A stretch of 64,000 nucleotides of DNA from positions 17,746 to 81,745 of the forward strand of contig CAYLLT010000009.1 of the NCBI GenBank assembly GCA_964384465.1, read 5' to 3'. Source of the stretch: CAYLLT01 sp964384465 (GTDB lineage: Bacteria > Planctomycetota > Phycisphaerae > UBA1845 > PWPN01). Under the pieces are notes generated by a model. That model had not been told where the DNA came from. It saw only the letters and a list, made by a program, of their open reading frames with translations, and made no database searches. Made by a program: the position numbers and the translations under genes. This document shows, piece after piece, positions 6,867 through 15,284 of this stretch (positions within the stretch are counted from its first letter, which is position 1; every line of letters begins with the position of its first letter).

Positions 6867-9074
6867 TCATCTCCCAGCGGTGCCTTCGAGCGCATTTTCA
6901 ATTGTTTCGATGCGGTATTCGCGTTCGGTGCCGTCGAGATCGAGGGCCACGACATCGCCCACCTGAAGGCCGCGGAGTTTCGTGCTGAGCGGCGCGCGGT
7001 AGTTGTAGATGCCTTTCTCGATATCAGCTTCCCACGGGCCGAGAATCGTCATCTGTTGGCGCTGATCGCCGGCGGTGCTCTGGAGCGTGACGCGCGTGCC
7101 GACAGTCACCGAGTCGGTGGATACATCGTGCTCGGTCAGTAAACGCGCAAGGCTCAGCTCCTGCTGAATCTGAGCGACGCGGGCGCGCAGCAGGTCGCGC
7201 TCCTCCAATGCGAACTTGTATTCGGAATTTTCGCTGAGGTCGCCGTGCGAAGCCGCTTCGCCGATGGCTTTGGCGTTCTCGCGCATTTTGACGTTGACCA
7301 GATGATTCATCTCCTCTTCGCGGCGATGCATGCCGGGCTGCGTGCCGAAGATGATGCGCTCGTCCAGCCAGGGGTCGATCTTCGCCTGGACGTACAGTTC
7401 GGGATGCGTCTCCTGGATGATCCTGAGCAATGTGGAGCGGACCACCTGCCCGAGGCCGTCGAGCCGATCGACCGTACGCCGGACGGTCGAGGCCAGGCCG
7501 GCGTCCATGCCCTCGATGACCTCGCGATACCTCGCGAACTTTGAGGCACTGAGCGCGGCGCGGATTTTGAGCCGGGCGTCGCGGAGCACATCGGCCGGAG
7601 CCTGGTCGTCGCGCGTCAACTCCGCCAGGTGGCTTAGAATTCTCAGCACCAGCTCGCGAGGGGGCAACGGATCCAGCCCGGCGACCGAAGAGCCGCGCCA
7701 TAACCAGCAGACGGCATCCAGATGAGGCGTGAAGTCCGTCGGGATCGACTGTACGGCTCGTTCCAGTTGCTCGCGGTGGCCCGCGTCGTTCATGGCTTTG
7801 GCGATGGCTTCGCAGCCCTCGACAGGCGCCAGCGGCAGGAGTTGGGCGAGTATGTCCGGCCACCGATCGGGCATGGCCTGTTTGACCTGAGCGATCACAC
7901 GCACGAAGAAAACAGGCTCCTCCATCCCGCGTAGGAGGGTGATGATATCCGGGGCGTCGGTGATGATCTGGCGAGCGGGAGGTGTAGCTCCTTCAGGGAG
8001 TGCGACCTGTTCGGCCAATCGCTCGACGATCAGTGCCTCCGCCAACGCTTCAGCCGGCGCTCCGCGACGGGCCGAGTTGACTCGCGTCATCAGATCGCGA
8101 TGGATGCGTCCGATCAGGTTGGGACTGACCTGCTGGCCGCGGGCTTTCGCTTCGCGCAGATAAGTGTCCACAGTGGCCAGACGCTGAGGAGGCGATTCCG
8201 CTCGCGCCCATTGGCCCTCGATTTCCTCTTCGAGCGTCTGTCCCTGGGCGTTGTAGGTCAGGATGATGGGGTTGCGGCCTTCGACAACGATGTTCGGCGA
8301 GCGTTTCAGGGCGGTCTTGGCTTTCGACCACCATCCACTCCAGCGGTCGGGCGTGAGAAATGCCGGCGTGAGCAGATGCTCAAGCTGATCGGAATCGAGC
8401 CGGCCGTGATGACTCATGAGGATGCCGGTTACCAGTGCCACGGGGTCCGTTTCGAGCATTTGGGCGACCTGCTGCGGCCGCAATTGACTGAGCACGCGGA
8501 AGTCGTTGGGATCGACCGGGTCGTAAGCGAGGGCCAGCGCGTCGGGTTCGAGCGTGATCTGACCCTTGCGGGTTTTTAACGTATACAAGCATACGTTTGC
8601 GTCGATCTCGGCGACTTCGACGACCTGTTCGTCCGATCGCGCGAGCAGGCAGTCGCCGACCTTCAGCCCGAGGCATATCTCCAGAGTGCGGAGGGCCCGC
8701 CGGGGAGATTTACCACCGCGCAGGCCGGATACGTCGATAAGCTGCTTCAACTCAGGGCGATCGGCGAAGACCTCCTCGTAGAGCCGGAGAATTTCCGAGC
8801 GCATCTCGTCATTGTCGCTACAGCGCAGGATCAGTTCGCGACCGAGAGTCAGCACCTCCGCGGCGGGGGCTTTCTCGCGCACGCTGGCCAGCCAGGTCCA
8901 GGCCATGGCGGCGGCCTGATCGCCGCGGCGGGCGCGGTTAAGCTCAGCGAGGGCTTCCAGCAGGTCTTCCTGCTGTTCGCCGCCCACCTCGATGGCGGTC
9001 AGCCAGCGATCTTCCAGGACTCTCCATGCGCCGCTTTGGGCCAGGCTGGTCAGCGTGGGTTGTGTTGCGGTCAT
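6867..9074 (-). CDS. greA: Long GreA-type transcription elongation factor with large N-terminal region
   Basis: The 735-residue protein ends in a complete GreA/GreB module of about 160 residues. The acidic coiled-coil tip reads GDLSENSEYKFALEE, and the C-terminal FKBP-like domain ends GDVVALDLDGTEREY. Gre factors enter the RNA polymerase secondary channel and stimulate cleavage of backtracked RNA. The first 570 or so residues are helical and repeat-like, far longer than the usual 160-residue GreA. Family knowledge: chlamydial GreA is similarly extended. The start is the ATG at 9074 (MTATQPTLTS); the same frame runs further upstream but only as out-of-frame reading of the FKBP coding DNA. Confidence 0.88.
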   Translation of the reverse strand: MTATQPTLTSLAQSGAWRVLEDRWLTAIEVGGEQQEDLLEALAELNRARRGDQAAAMAWTWLASVREKAPAAEVLTLGRELILRCSDNDEMRSEILRLYEEVFADRPELKQLIDVSGLRGGKSPRRALRTLEICLGLKVGDCLLARSDEQVVEVAEIDANVCLYTLKTRKGQITLEPDALALAYDPVDPNDFRVLSQLRPQQVAQMLETDPVALVTGILMSHHGRLDSDQLEHLLTPAFLTPDRWSGWWSKAKTALKRSPNIVVEGRNPIILTYNAQGQTLEEEIEGQWARAESPPQRLATVDTYLREAKARGQQVSPNLIGRIHRDLMTRVNSARRGAPAEALAEALIVERLAEQVALPEGATPPARQIITDAPDIITLLRGMEEPVFFVRVIAQVKQAMPDRWPDILAQLLPLAPVEGCEAIAKAMNDAGHREQLERAVQSIPTDFTPHLDAVCWLWRGSSVAGLDPLPPRELVLRILSHLAELTRDDQAPADVLRDARLKIRAALSASKFARYREVIEGMDAGLASTVRRTVDRLDGLGQVVRSTLLRIIQETHPELYVQAKIDPWLDERIIFGTQPGMHRREEEMNHLVNVKMRENAKAIGEAASHGDLSENSEYKFALEERDLLRARVAQIQQELSLARLLTEHDVSTDSVTVGTRVTLQSTAGDQRQQMTILGPWEADIEKGIYNYRAPLSTKLRGLQVGDVVALDLDGTEREYRIETIENALEGTAGR

Positions 9075-9225
9075 ACTGTTTCTTACCCCTGATGCTCGGT
9101 CCGAGACGATTGACAATGTTCCACTCCTGAAGAAACGACGCGGGCCGCACCGTCTCAAGAGAGCCGGTACGGCCAACTGTAATGGGTCTATCATGGCATC
9201 CGGCCGGCGTGTTGTCCAGCCGATC

Positions 9226-9601
9226 TTAGGGAACGACCTCCAGCACCTCAATCTCAAACCAGAGCGTTGAGTTGGCGGGGATGCTGCCCTGCTCGCTGTC
9301 GCCGTAGCCCAGTTCCGGGGGGATGATGAGAATGCGTTTACCGCCCGCGTGCATCTCGACCTCGCCGAGGCCCTCCTTCCAGCCCTGGATGAGACCGCCG
9401 AGGTTGAATTCGGCCGGGCTGTTGGGATCAAGCGAGGAATCGAAGATTTCGCCGTTTTCATCGGTGAGCCGGCCGGTGTACAGCACACGAAGGGTGGAGT
9501 CGGACATCACCAGATCGCCGGTGCCGACGACTTCGTCGCGATACTGCAACCCGCTGGGCGTTGTGGTGAATGTCTCGTCGGGCGGCGGAGAGGGAACCCC
9601 C
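9226..9601 (-). CDS. FKBP-type peptidyl-prolyl isomerase domain (3' part of a frameshifted gene)
   Basis: The domain runs from TTTPSGLQYRDEVVGTGD to LWFEIEVLEVVP and carries FKBP hallmarks: VLYTGRL, FDSS, GLIQGWKEGLGEVEMHAGG, LGYG and IPANSTLWFEIEVL. It catalyses cis-trans isomerisation of prolyl bonds. The only start codon in frame is a TTG at 9549, which would delete conserved residues TTTPSG. Reading further back, the frame joins the upstream cyclophilin gene if one base is removed from a five-base C run at 9597-9601. I therefore treat it as the last domain of one exported isomerase, broken in this sequence. Confidence 0.8.
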
Positions 9602-11080
9602 GCTTTCGATGGTGGCGGTGGTGATCACGACATCCTCCAGCGGCACATCTCCGAAACTGTTGCCGCTCGCATCCTGCTTCGTACCCGTCGGGACGGCGGC
9701 GATCGCGTCCACGACGTCCATTCCCTCGACCACCTTGGCGAAGACGGTGAAGCCGCCGTTCTGGGTGTCCAGATTTCCGGAGTTGTCGCCGAGGTTGAAA
9801 AAGAACTGCGACGTGGCGGAGTCGGGATCGCCGCCCAGCTTGGCCATCGCGACCGTCTCCCGCAGGTTGCTGCGCTCCGCGCTGAATTCGTTCACAATCG
9901 CGTCTCGGAGTCCGCTCTGTTTGGCCAAACCCGGCAGGAACCCGCCTCCCTGCACCACGAAATCGCGCACCACGCGGTGGAAGATCGTGCCGTTGTAGAA
10001 GCCGTCCTCGACGTACTGGAGAAAGTTTTTAGTGGTCACCGGGGTGTCACTGAAGAACTCCAGCAGGATGTCGCCTTTGGTGGTGGCGAGTCGCACCTTC
10101 GGTTCGGGCACGATGGTGAGGTCCACGGTGTCGGTGGCGGATTCGCCGAGCAGGTCGGTGACGGTGAGCGTGAAGCTGAGCTTCTCGTCACCCGAAGGCA
10201 CTTCGAACGTGGGCCGCTGGCTGGCGGCGTTGCTGAGGGCGACCGTTGTGCCGGCGGTCTGTTCCCAACTGAAGCTGATCTGGTCGCCGAGATTGGGGTC
10301 GCGGCTGGCGGATCCGTCCAGCGTGGCGGTGATGCCGGGCGCGACATTGCGGCTGTTGCCGGCGTCGGCCACCGGCGGGCGATTATCCTCGGCGGTTGGA
10401 GGAGGCGTGGTCGGCTGTGAGGTGGGCGGCGGCAACGTCGCACTCGTCTCGACGCTCTGGATCACCGGCGGATCGACCGGGAGACTATTGAGGCTCGCGC
10501 CGTCGGATGCCGTGCCCTGCGTCGTCTCCAGCTTGCCGATCGCTTCCACAACCTCCATGCCCTGGATGACGCGGCCGAACACGGTCAGGCCGCGATTACC
10601 TGTTTCCAAATCGAAATCGAACTGCGCGTTGTCGGCCAGGTTTATCAGAAGCTGTGAGGTGCCGGAGTCGGTGCCGTCCGGCTCGGCGAGTGCGACGCGC
10701 CCGCGAAGATTGCGCAGGCCATTATTCGATTCGTTTACAACCGGGTCGCGGGTCGGTTTGACGGTGAGGTCGGCGGTGTAGCTCCCGCCGGCGATCCCGT
10801 TTCCCGGTGACACATCGTGGAAAATCGTCCCCACGTAGAACCCGTCCTGAACGTATTGCAGGACGTTAGCGACCGTCTGTGGTGCTTGTAGATGGAACAG
10901 TTCGATGACGATCGTGCCCTGGGAGGTTACCAGGGTCAGTTGCGGCTGGGGAATGACCGTTGGGGGGGGGATGGCGACGCTGGCATGATTGGCCGGCGGG
11001 GCGCACTGCTGGCCGAGGAGCAGGCCGGCGAATGGGATCAGCGCAAGATAGTGAGTAAAGCGGTACTTTGGCAGCGGCAT
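9458..11080 (-). CDS. Exported double cyclophilin with central PKD-like domain, frameshifted before its FKBP domain
   Basis: After a signal peptide (MPLPKYRFTHYLALIPFAGL) ending near a cysteine, a first cyclophilin domain covers about residues 45-215. A PKD/Ig-like domain starts at RPPVADAGNS, and a second cyclophilin domain starts at VRLATTKGDILLEFF. The second has the catalytic FHRV and the QGGG motif. The first has FHDV and AGGS, so its catalytic arginine is lost. The last 45 or so codons (9458-9596) are out of frame and read the FKBP coding DNA. Repairing one base at 9597-9601 gives a 617-residue protein. An alternative start lies at 11113. The role is probably periplasmic or envelope protein folding. 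Confidence 0.8.
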   Translation of the reverse strand: MPLPKYRFTHYLALIPFAGLLLGQQCAPPANHASVAIPPPTVIPQPQLTLVTSQGTIVIELFHLQAPQTVANVLQYVQDGFYVGTIFHDVSPGNGIAGGSYTADLTVKPTRDPVVNESNNGLRNLRGRVALAEPDGTDSGTSQLLINLADNAQFDFDLETGNRGLTVFGRVIQGMEVVEAIGKLETTQGTASDGASLNSLPVDPPVIQSVETSATLPPPTSQPTTPPPTAEDNRPPVADAGNSRNVAPGITATLDGSASRDPNLGDQISFSWEQTAGTTVALSNAASQRPTFEVPSGDEKLSFTLTVTDLLGESATDTVDLTIVPEPKVRLATTKGDILLEFFSDTPVTTKNFLQYVEDGFYNGTIFHRVVRDFVVQGGGFLPGLAKQSGLRDAIVNEFSAERSNLRETVAMAKLGGDPDSATSQFFFNLGDNSGNLDTQNGGFTVFAKVVEGMDVVDAIAAVPTGTKQDASGNSFGDVPLEDVVITTATIESGGSLSAARRDIHHNAQRVAVSRRSRRHRRSGDVRLHPSCAVHRPAHR

Positions 11081-11320
11081 ACAGACGGCCCGACTGGAAT
11101 CACGTTTCGTCATGACAGCAGTGGCATTATAAGATCGGTAGTGGTGTCCTCCAATCGTCACGGCTTTTTGTATGAAGACCCTCATTTTTCGGTCACGGCG
11201 GGGGTTTCACGGCTTCGTTTGGCGCTTTTAGCTCGGTCCGGCCAACTCCTTTCCCGCCGCATTCAGGGTGGGGGCGGATCAGATGAGAACATGCGGTGCG
11301 TTCCGGTTGTCTCGTGAGCT

Positions 11321-11785
11321 ATGAAACACGTGGCGTACATCGCGCTGGGCTCGAACCTGGGAGACCGTGAGGGGATGATCCGCGGAGCGGTGGAGCGGCT
11401 GCGGTGCGATCCAGGGATCAATGATGTTCAAGTCTCATCGCTGCATGAATACCCGGCGGTGGGCGGTCCGCCCGGTCAGGGATCCTACCTGAACGCGGCG
11501 GCGCGGCTGGAGACGAAACTCGAGCCACTGGAGTTGTTACATTTGCTTCTGCATATCGAGCGCGAGTTGGGCCGCGAGCGGAGGGAGCGGTGGGGGCCGC
11601 GGACGATCGATCTTGATCTGCTGTTGTTCGATGACCTCGTGATCGACACACCGGATCTGACGGTGCCGCATCCGCGGATGCACGAGCGGCGGTTCGTGCT
11701 GGAGCCGCTGGCGGAGATCGCCGGGCCGGTATTACATCCAAGCTTGCGGCGTACTGTCCAGTATCTGCTCGCCGGCTGTTCCTGA
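11321..11785 (+). CDS. folK: 2-amino-4-hydroxy-6-hydroxymethyldihydropteridine pyrophosphokinase
   Basis: A normal-length (154 aa) HPPK that transfers pyrophosphate from ATP to 6-hydroxymethyl-7,8-dihydropterin in folate synthesis. The signature blocks are IALGSNLGDRE, YLNAA, RWGPRTIDLDLLLFDD with the two magnesium-binding aspartates, and PHPRMHERRFVLEPL. It stands alone, transcribed away from the isomerase gene across a 240-base divergent gap (11081-11320) in which I see no other gene. Confidence 0.96.
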   Translation: MKHVAYIALGSNLGDREGMIRGAVERLRCDPGINDVQVSSLHEYPAVGGPPGQGSYLNAAARLETKLEPLELLHLLLHIERELGRERRERWGPRTIDLDLLLFDDLVIDTPDLTVPHPRMHERRFVLEPLAEIAGPVLHPSLRRTVQYLLAGCS

Positions 11786-11821
11786 GCGATAGAGATATCG
11801 AACTGGTGCGTACCCGCAACA

Positions 11822-12721
11822 TCAGGAGCGCCCGCAGCACTTTTTGAATTTGCGGCCGCTACCGCATGGGCAAGGATGATTGGGGCCGACAAAGCCATGA
11901 CCGGAAACCGCCGCCGGCGCGAGTGCCGGCCGATGATGCCCTGAGCGGTGTGTGTCGAAATCCTCCTCGTCGGGGTCGGGAAGGAAACGCGGCGGCCCGG
12001 AGGTGAACCGCGACAGGGGGTCTACTTCACGCGCGGCCTCTTCGGCGTCCAGGAAGCCCATACGATCAGAGGCCTGGGTCTCCAAGCAAGCACGGATGAC
12101 CATCGTGCTGAACTCGATACGCGCCTCTCGATCGCGATGCTGGCGGTTCAAGCGCTCCACGCATCCGGCCAGTCGTCCGGTTTCGAGTATCAACGCCAGC
12201 GTGGTTTCGCCCTGGAGCGGCATGGAGGCGCCGGTGGTCATGAAGATCCCGTCCGCGATCACGATGCGCCCGGCCATCAGGGTGCCGCGTCTGACTGTTT
12301 TGCTCAGTGCGATGTCGTTTAGAAAGAATTCCTTACCGTCCAGAATGTCATCCACCTGAGCTCCGACGCCGCGACGGCGGGATTTTATGGCGATGATGCG
12401 GTAGCTGGCGTCGAGCATGGCTGAAGCGACGAGTTCCCCGTCGGTGCCCGGCTGCGGCGGATGTCGATCGAGGTATCGCTCGACGGGGTTGCGGCCGCCG
12501 ATCAGGTGATCGTAGATGCAATAGTCCATGAAGACGGACATCTCCGTCTCATTTTCGAAGACCATGCTTCCACCGTGAAATAATCCGAGCCGGCGGGCGC
12601 AGGCGTGCATCAGCTTGCGATCGAGCGTATTCACGATCGTGTTTTGCAGCGCACACAGCCGCTCACGAAGCTCCAGGTAACGATCCACGCGATCCGATCG
12701 AAGAAAACCGAACAGAGACAT
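11822..12721 (-). CDS. SEC-C zinc-motif protein of unknown function
   Basis: The 299-residue soluble protein ends in HPCPCGSGRKFKKCC, the SEC-C zinc-binding motif (CxC then CC) found at the C-terminus of SecA and in many unrelated proteins. The preceding 270 residues are helical with no signal peptide and no motif I can name. The start at 12721 is fixed by GGAGG eight bases upstream; an in-frame ATG at 12736 lies before this site. Convergent with folK. Binding of a protein partner or metal-dependent regulation is possible but unproven. Confidence 0.8.
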   Translation of the reverse strand: MSLFGFLRSDRVDRYLELRERLCALQNTIVNTLDRKLMHACARRLGLFHGGSMVFENETEMSVFMDYCIYDHLIGGRNPVERYLDRHPPQPGTDGELVASAMLDASYRIIAIKSRRRGVGAQVDDILDGKEFFLNDIALSKTVRRGTLMAGRIVIADGIFMTTGASMPLQGETTLALILETGRLAGCVERLNRQHRDREARIEFSTMVIRACLETQASDRMGFLDAEEAAREVDPLSRFTSGPPRFLPDPDEEDFDTHRSGHHRPALAPAAVSGHGFVGPNHPCPCGSGRKFKKCCGRS

Positions 12722-12969
12722 GTGCGTCGCCTCCATGCGATGCATATTGGAACTGACGGGACATCCGTTGGTCAGTGCCAGCAAGATACCATCTGACCTC
12801 CATCGATTCAAGTTCTTTTCGATCCCAAACAACCCGAATGCCTGTGAAATCTCTGGATATGATTCTCCCACAGCCAGGCTGAGGTTGAGTTGGAACGGGC
12901 TGGGTTCATTTGTTTTCGCCCGCTGGTGTTCCTCCGCAGCCAGTTGTAGGCTTTGTATCGAGCAAGCTG

Positions 12970-12975
12970 TATAAT
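12970..12975 (+). promoter_or_regulatory. Perfect TATAAT, possible -10 box of the toxin-antitoxin operon
   Basis: TATAAT stands 21 bases upstream of the toxin start codon at 12997. The best -35-like hexamer, TTGTAG at 12944-12949, is 20 bases away, longer than the ideal 17, so only the -10 element is convincing. The rest of the gap from 12722 to 12969 shows no gene. Confidence 0.4.
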
Positions 12976-12996
12976 GCACACTGATGGGACTACTTT

Positions 12997-13293
12997 TTGA
13001 GTTTCACCATCGGGTATACGGAAACGGCCATCGAGCATCTGGAACAGATGACGGCCAGAGAGAGGGCTGTCGTCTTGGATACGGTTCGCCAACGTCTGGC
13101 AGACCAACCGGAGAGCCCGACCCGGCATCGTAAGCGGTTGCGCCCGAACCCACTGGCGCCGTGGTGTCTGCGGATTGGCGATCTGAGAGTTTTTTACGAA
13201 GTCGATCGAGAGGAACAAAGAGTGAAGATTTTGGCCGTCGGTGAAAAGCAGGGAAATCGACTGTTCATCGGCGGCGTGGAGTACCGGCCATGA
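12997..13293 (+). CDS. RelE/ParE-family toxin
   Basis: The 98-residue protein has the RelE-like fold signature: a helical N-terminus, then RHRKRLRPNPLAPWCLRIGD, FYEVD and a final basic strand. Toxins of this superfamily cleave ribosome-bound mRNA or inhibit gyrase. No ATG is available in frame; TTG at 12997 is the likely start. The gene precedes its antitoxin and overlaps it by ATGA, which is the reverse of the usual relBE order. Confidence 0.82.
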   Translation: MSFTIGYTETAIEHLEQMTARERAVVLDTVRQRLADQPESPTRHRKRLRPNPLAPWCLRIGDLRVFYEVDREEQRVKILAVGEKQGNRLFIGGVEYRP

Positions 13294-13547
13294 AAACGGT
13301 TGAATTATCACAAGCAACTCAATCGCTCTCTCACTACGCACAAGAGGCTGCGGACGATCTGGTGATCCTCACCGACCACGGTACGCCTGTTGCCGCGCTG
13401 CTCGGGATCGAGGAGGAGGACCTTGAAACTTTGGTTTTGGGCCGCGATCCGAGGTTCATGGCCATGATCGAACGCGCTCGTGAGGACGTTCGCGCTGGGC
13501 GGGTCTACACGGAAGAAGAAGTCCGCAAACACCTTGGAATGTCGTGA
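13290..13547 (+). CDS. Phd/YefM-family antitoxin
   Basis: The 85-residue product shows the Phd/YefM pattern: an N-terminal DNA-binding part with LSHYAQEA, then VILTDHGTPVAALLGIE, and an acidic helical C-terminus that would wrap the toxin. Members neutralise the toxin and repress their own promoter. Four-base overlap with the toxin gene supports co-translation. Confidence 0.85.
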   Translation: MKTVELSQATQSLSHYAQEAADDLVILTDHGTPVAALLGIEEEDLETLVLGRDPRFMAMIERAREDVRAGRVYTEEEVRKHLGMS

Positions 13548-13556
13548 CGGACACGG

Positions 13557-14090
13557 CTACCGGACCATCCGGTGCAGAATTGCCCAATTGTCCAGATACG
13601 CACTGAAATCGAGTCGTTTGTCCGAGGATCCGGCAGTCGGCAATGCGAATCTCTGCCGATGGTCCAGTGTTCTCGTCTCGTAGCAGCCCTTCCGGTACAC
13701 CCACAAATAGAGATGCCAGATGCTACCACACCTCTTGGGAATGCGGGCGATCAGCTCGCGGATGGGCACCAGCACATAGTGCTCGGTTTGTCTGGGCGTA
13801 AGGATGACGAAAACCCAGATATCGGCGGTGCTGTGGCGAATCTTGGCGGGCTTGAGTGTGAACCAACTTGTGGCGAGCACGTCGCCTACGAATTCCTGCT
13901 TGATGTCGTAGCTTCGGGAGAGCTTCACTTGGAGGGACACTGTCTTGCGGTGTGTCCTGTTCGTGGTGACCAACAAGTCGATCCCGGTGTCCTTCGTCGG
14001 CACCCAGACGTTGTACTTCCTACCCAGATTCCGATTGATGTAATCACCGACCAGGAACTCGCCAGCATGAACGGTGAAGATCGGTTTCAT
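13557..14090 (-). CDS. Hypothetical protein with PD-(D/E)XK nuclease-like core
   Basis: The 177-residue protein begins MKPIFTVHAGEFLVGDYINR and then has GIDLLVTT and VSLQVKLS. An acidic residue at the end of one strand and a QxK motif at the end of the next are the usual PD-(D/E)XK nuclease core, here E11, D38 and K54. Relatives include restriction-like and Holliday-resolvase-like proteins. It sits convergent with the toxin-antitoxin pair and just downstream of ruvB, with slightly lower GC than the ruv genes. Nuclease function is inferred; the C-terminal half is unassigned. Confidence 0.6.
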   Translation of the reverse strand: MKPIFTVHAGEFLVGDYINRNLGRKYNVWVPTKDTGIDLLVTTNRTHRKTVSLQVKLSRSYDIKQEFVGDVLATSWFTLKPAKIRHSTADIWVFVILTPRQTEHYVLVPIRELIARIPKRCGSIWHLYLWVYRKGCYETRTLDHRQRFALPTAGSSDKRLDFSAYLDNWAILHRMVR

Positions 14091-14103
14091 GGTCGCTCTC
14101 CGA

Positions 14104-15162
14104 TCAGGTGTTTCCGATATCTTCGAATAGTTCTTGCTGCTGTTTTGTCTCTACCCGCGGCGGTTGGTACGGCAGTCCCAAGTGCTGGTATGCGGCCTGT
14201 GTGGCGCAGCGGCCCTGGCGGGTGCGGATGACGAAGCCGATCTGGAGGAGATAGGGCTCGACCACGTCTTCGAGCGTGTCGCGCTCCTGGGCGAGCGTGG
14301 CGGCGAGGGCGTCGATGCCGGCGGGGCCGCCGCTGTAGGTTTTGATCAGTGCCGTCAGGAACGTGCGATCCAGCTCGTCCAGGCCGAGCGCGTCGATTTG
14401 CAATATGTCCAGCGCGCGATCGACGACCTGCTCCGTCAAGTGGCCGTCGGCGCGGACCTGGGCGTAGTCGCGGGTGCGTTTTAGCAAGCGGTTGGCGATG
14501 CGCGGCGTGCCGCGGGAACGGGTGGCGATGAGCGAGAGGGCGGCGTCGGCGGCGGGGACTTTCAATTTGCGGGCGGAGCGGCGGAGGATTTCGGTCAATT
14601 CCTGCACGCTGTAAAACTCGAAGTTGAAGTGGATGCCGAAGCGCTCGCGCATGGGGGCGGTGAGCAGGCCGGAGCGCGTGGTGGCGCCGATCAGCGTGAA
14701 CGGCCGCAATGAGATGTTGACCGTCCGGCCGCTGATTCCGCTGTCGATGGTGAAATCGACGCGGAAGTCCTCCATCGCCGAGTAGAGGAACTCTTCGACG
14801 GTGCGGCTGAGTCGATGGATTTCGTCGATGAACAGCACGTCGCCGCGTTTCATTTCGGTGAGCCAGTGCATGAGGTCGCCGGGCTTGGTGATGGCCGGGC
14901 CGCTGGTGATGCGGAGCGTGGCCCCCAGCTCGCGGGCGATGACGTAGGCGAGCGTGGTCTTGCCCAGGCCGGGCGGGCCGGCCAGCAAAACGTGCTCCAT
15001 CGGCTCGCTGCGCTTCAGCGTTGCTTCGAGCGCGATGCGAAGCTGCTGGATGACCTGCAACTGGCCGATGCACTCGTCGAGCCGCTCGGGGCGGAGCGAT
15101 TCGTTGAGGCGGTCTTCGTCGTGACCGCTGGAGGACTGGGTGATGACGCGTTCACGGGCCAT
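14104..15162 (-). CDS. ruvB: Holliday junction branch migration DNA helicase RuvB
   Basis: A full-length (352 aa) AAA+ ATPase that drives branch migration together with RuvA. Walker A is AGPPGLGKTTLA, Walker B is VLFIDEIHRL, sensor 1 lies in LIGATTRSGLL, and the arginine finger region is MRERFGI. The C-terminal winged helix ends GFVIRTRQGR and YQHLGL. It is last in the ruvC-ruvA-ruvB order, 122 bases after ruvA. Confidence 0.98.
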   Translation of the reverse strand: MARERVITQSSSGHDEDRLNESLRPERLDECIGQLQVIQQLRIALEATLKRSEPMEHVLLAGPPGLGKTTLAYVIARELGATLRITSGPAITKPGDLMHWLTEMKRGDVLFIDEIHRLSRTVEEFLYSAMEDFRVDFTIDSGISGRTVNISLRPFTLIGATTRSGLLTAPMRERFGIHFNFEFYSVQELTEILRRSARKLKVPAADAALSLIATRSRGTPRIANRLLKRTRDYAQVRADGHLTEQVVDRALDILQIDALGLDELDRTFLTALIKTYSGGPAGIDALAATLAQERDTLEDVVEPYLLQIGFVIRTRQGRCATQAAYQHLGLPYQPPRVETKQQQELFEDIGNT

Positions 15163-15284
15163 TCAGTTCACCACGGAGGCACGGAGACATGAAGATTGCG
15201 AATTTCGGATTGCGAATTTCGGATTGGGCGCAGATGGAAACAAATCCGCAATTCGCAATTCGCAATTCGCAATTGATTCTGTCT
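15163..15284. repeat. AT-richer imperfect inverted repeat between ruvA and ruvB
   Basis: Tandem units related to GATTGCGAATTTCG on the left (15192-15228) face units of CGCAATTCGCAATTCG on the right (15246-15275), giving a long snap-back structure. ACCACGGAGGCACGGAGA lies beside it. The gap before ruvC's start holds a related AT-rich repeat. It encodes nothing and may be a mobile or slippage-derived intergenic element. Confidence 0.6.

Noticed and set aside
9075..9488. Upstream extension of the GreA frame
   Set aside because: These codons read the FKBP-coding DNA out of frame and contain no GreA-like sequence.
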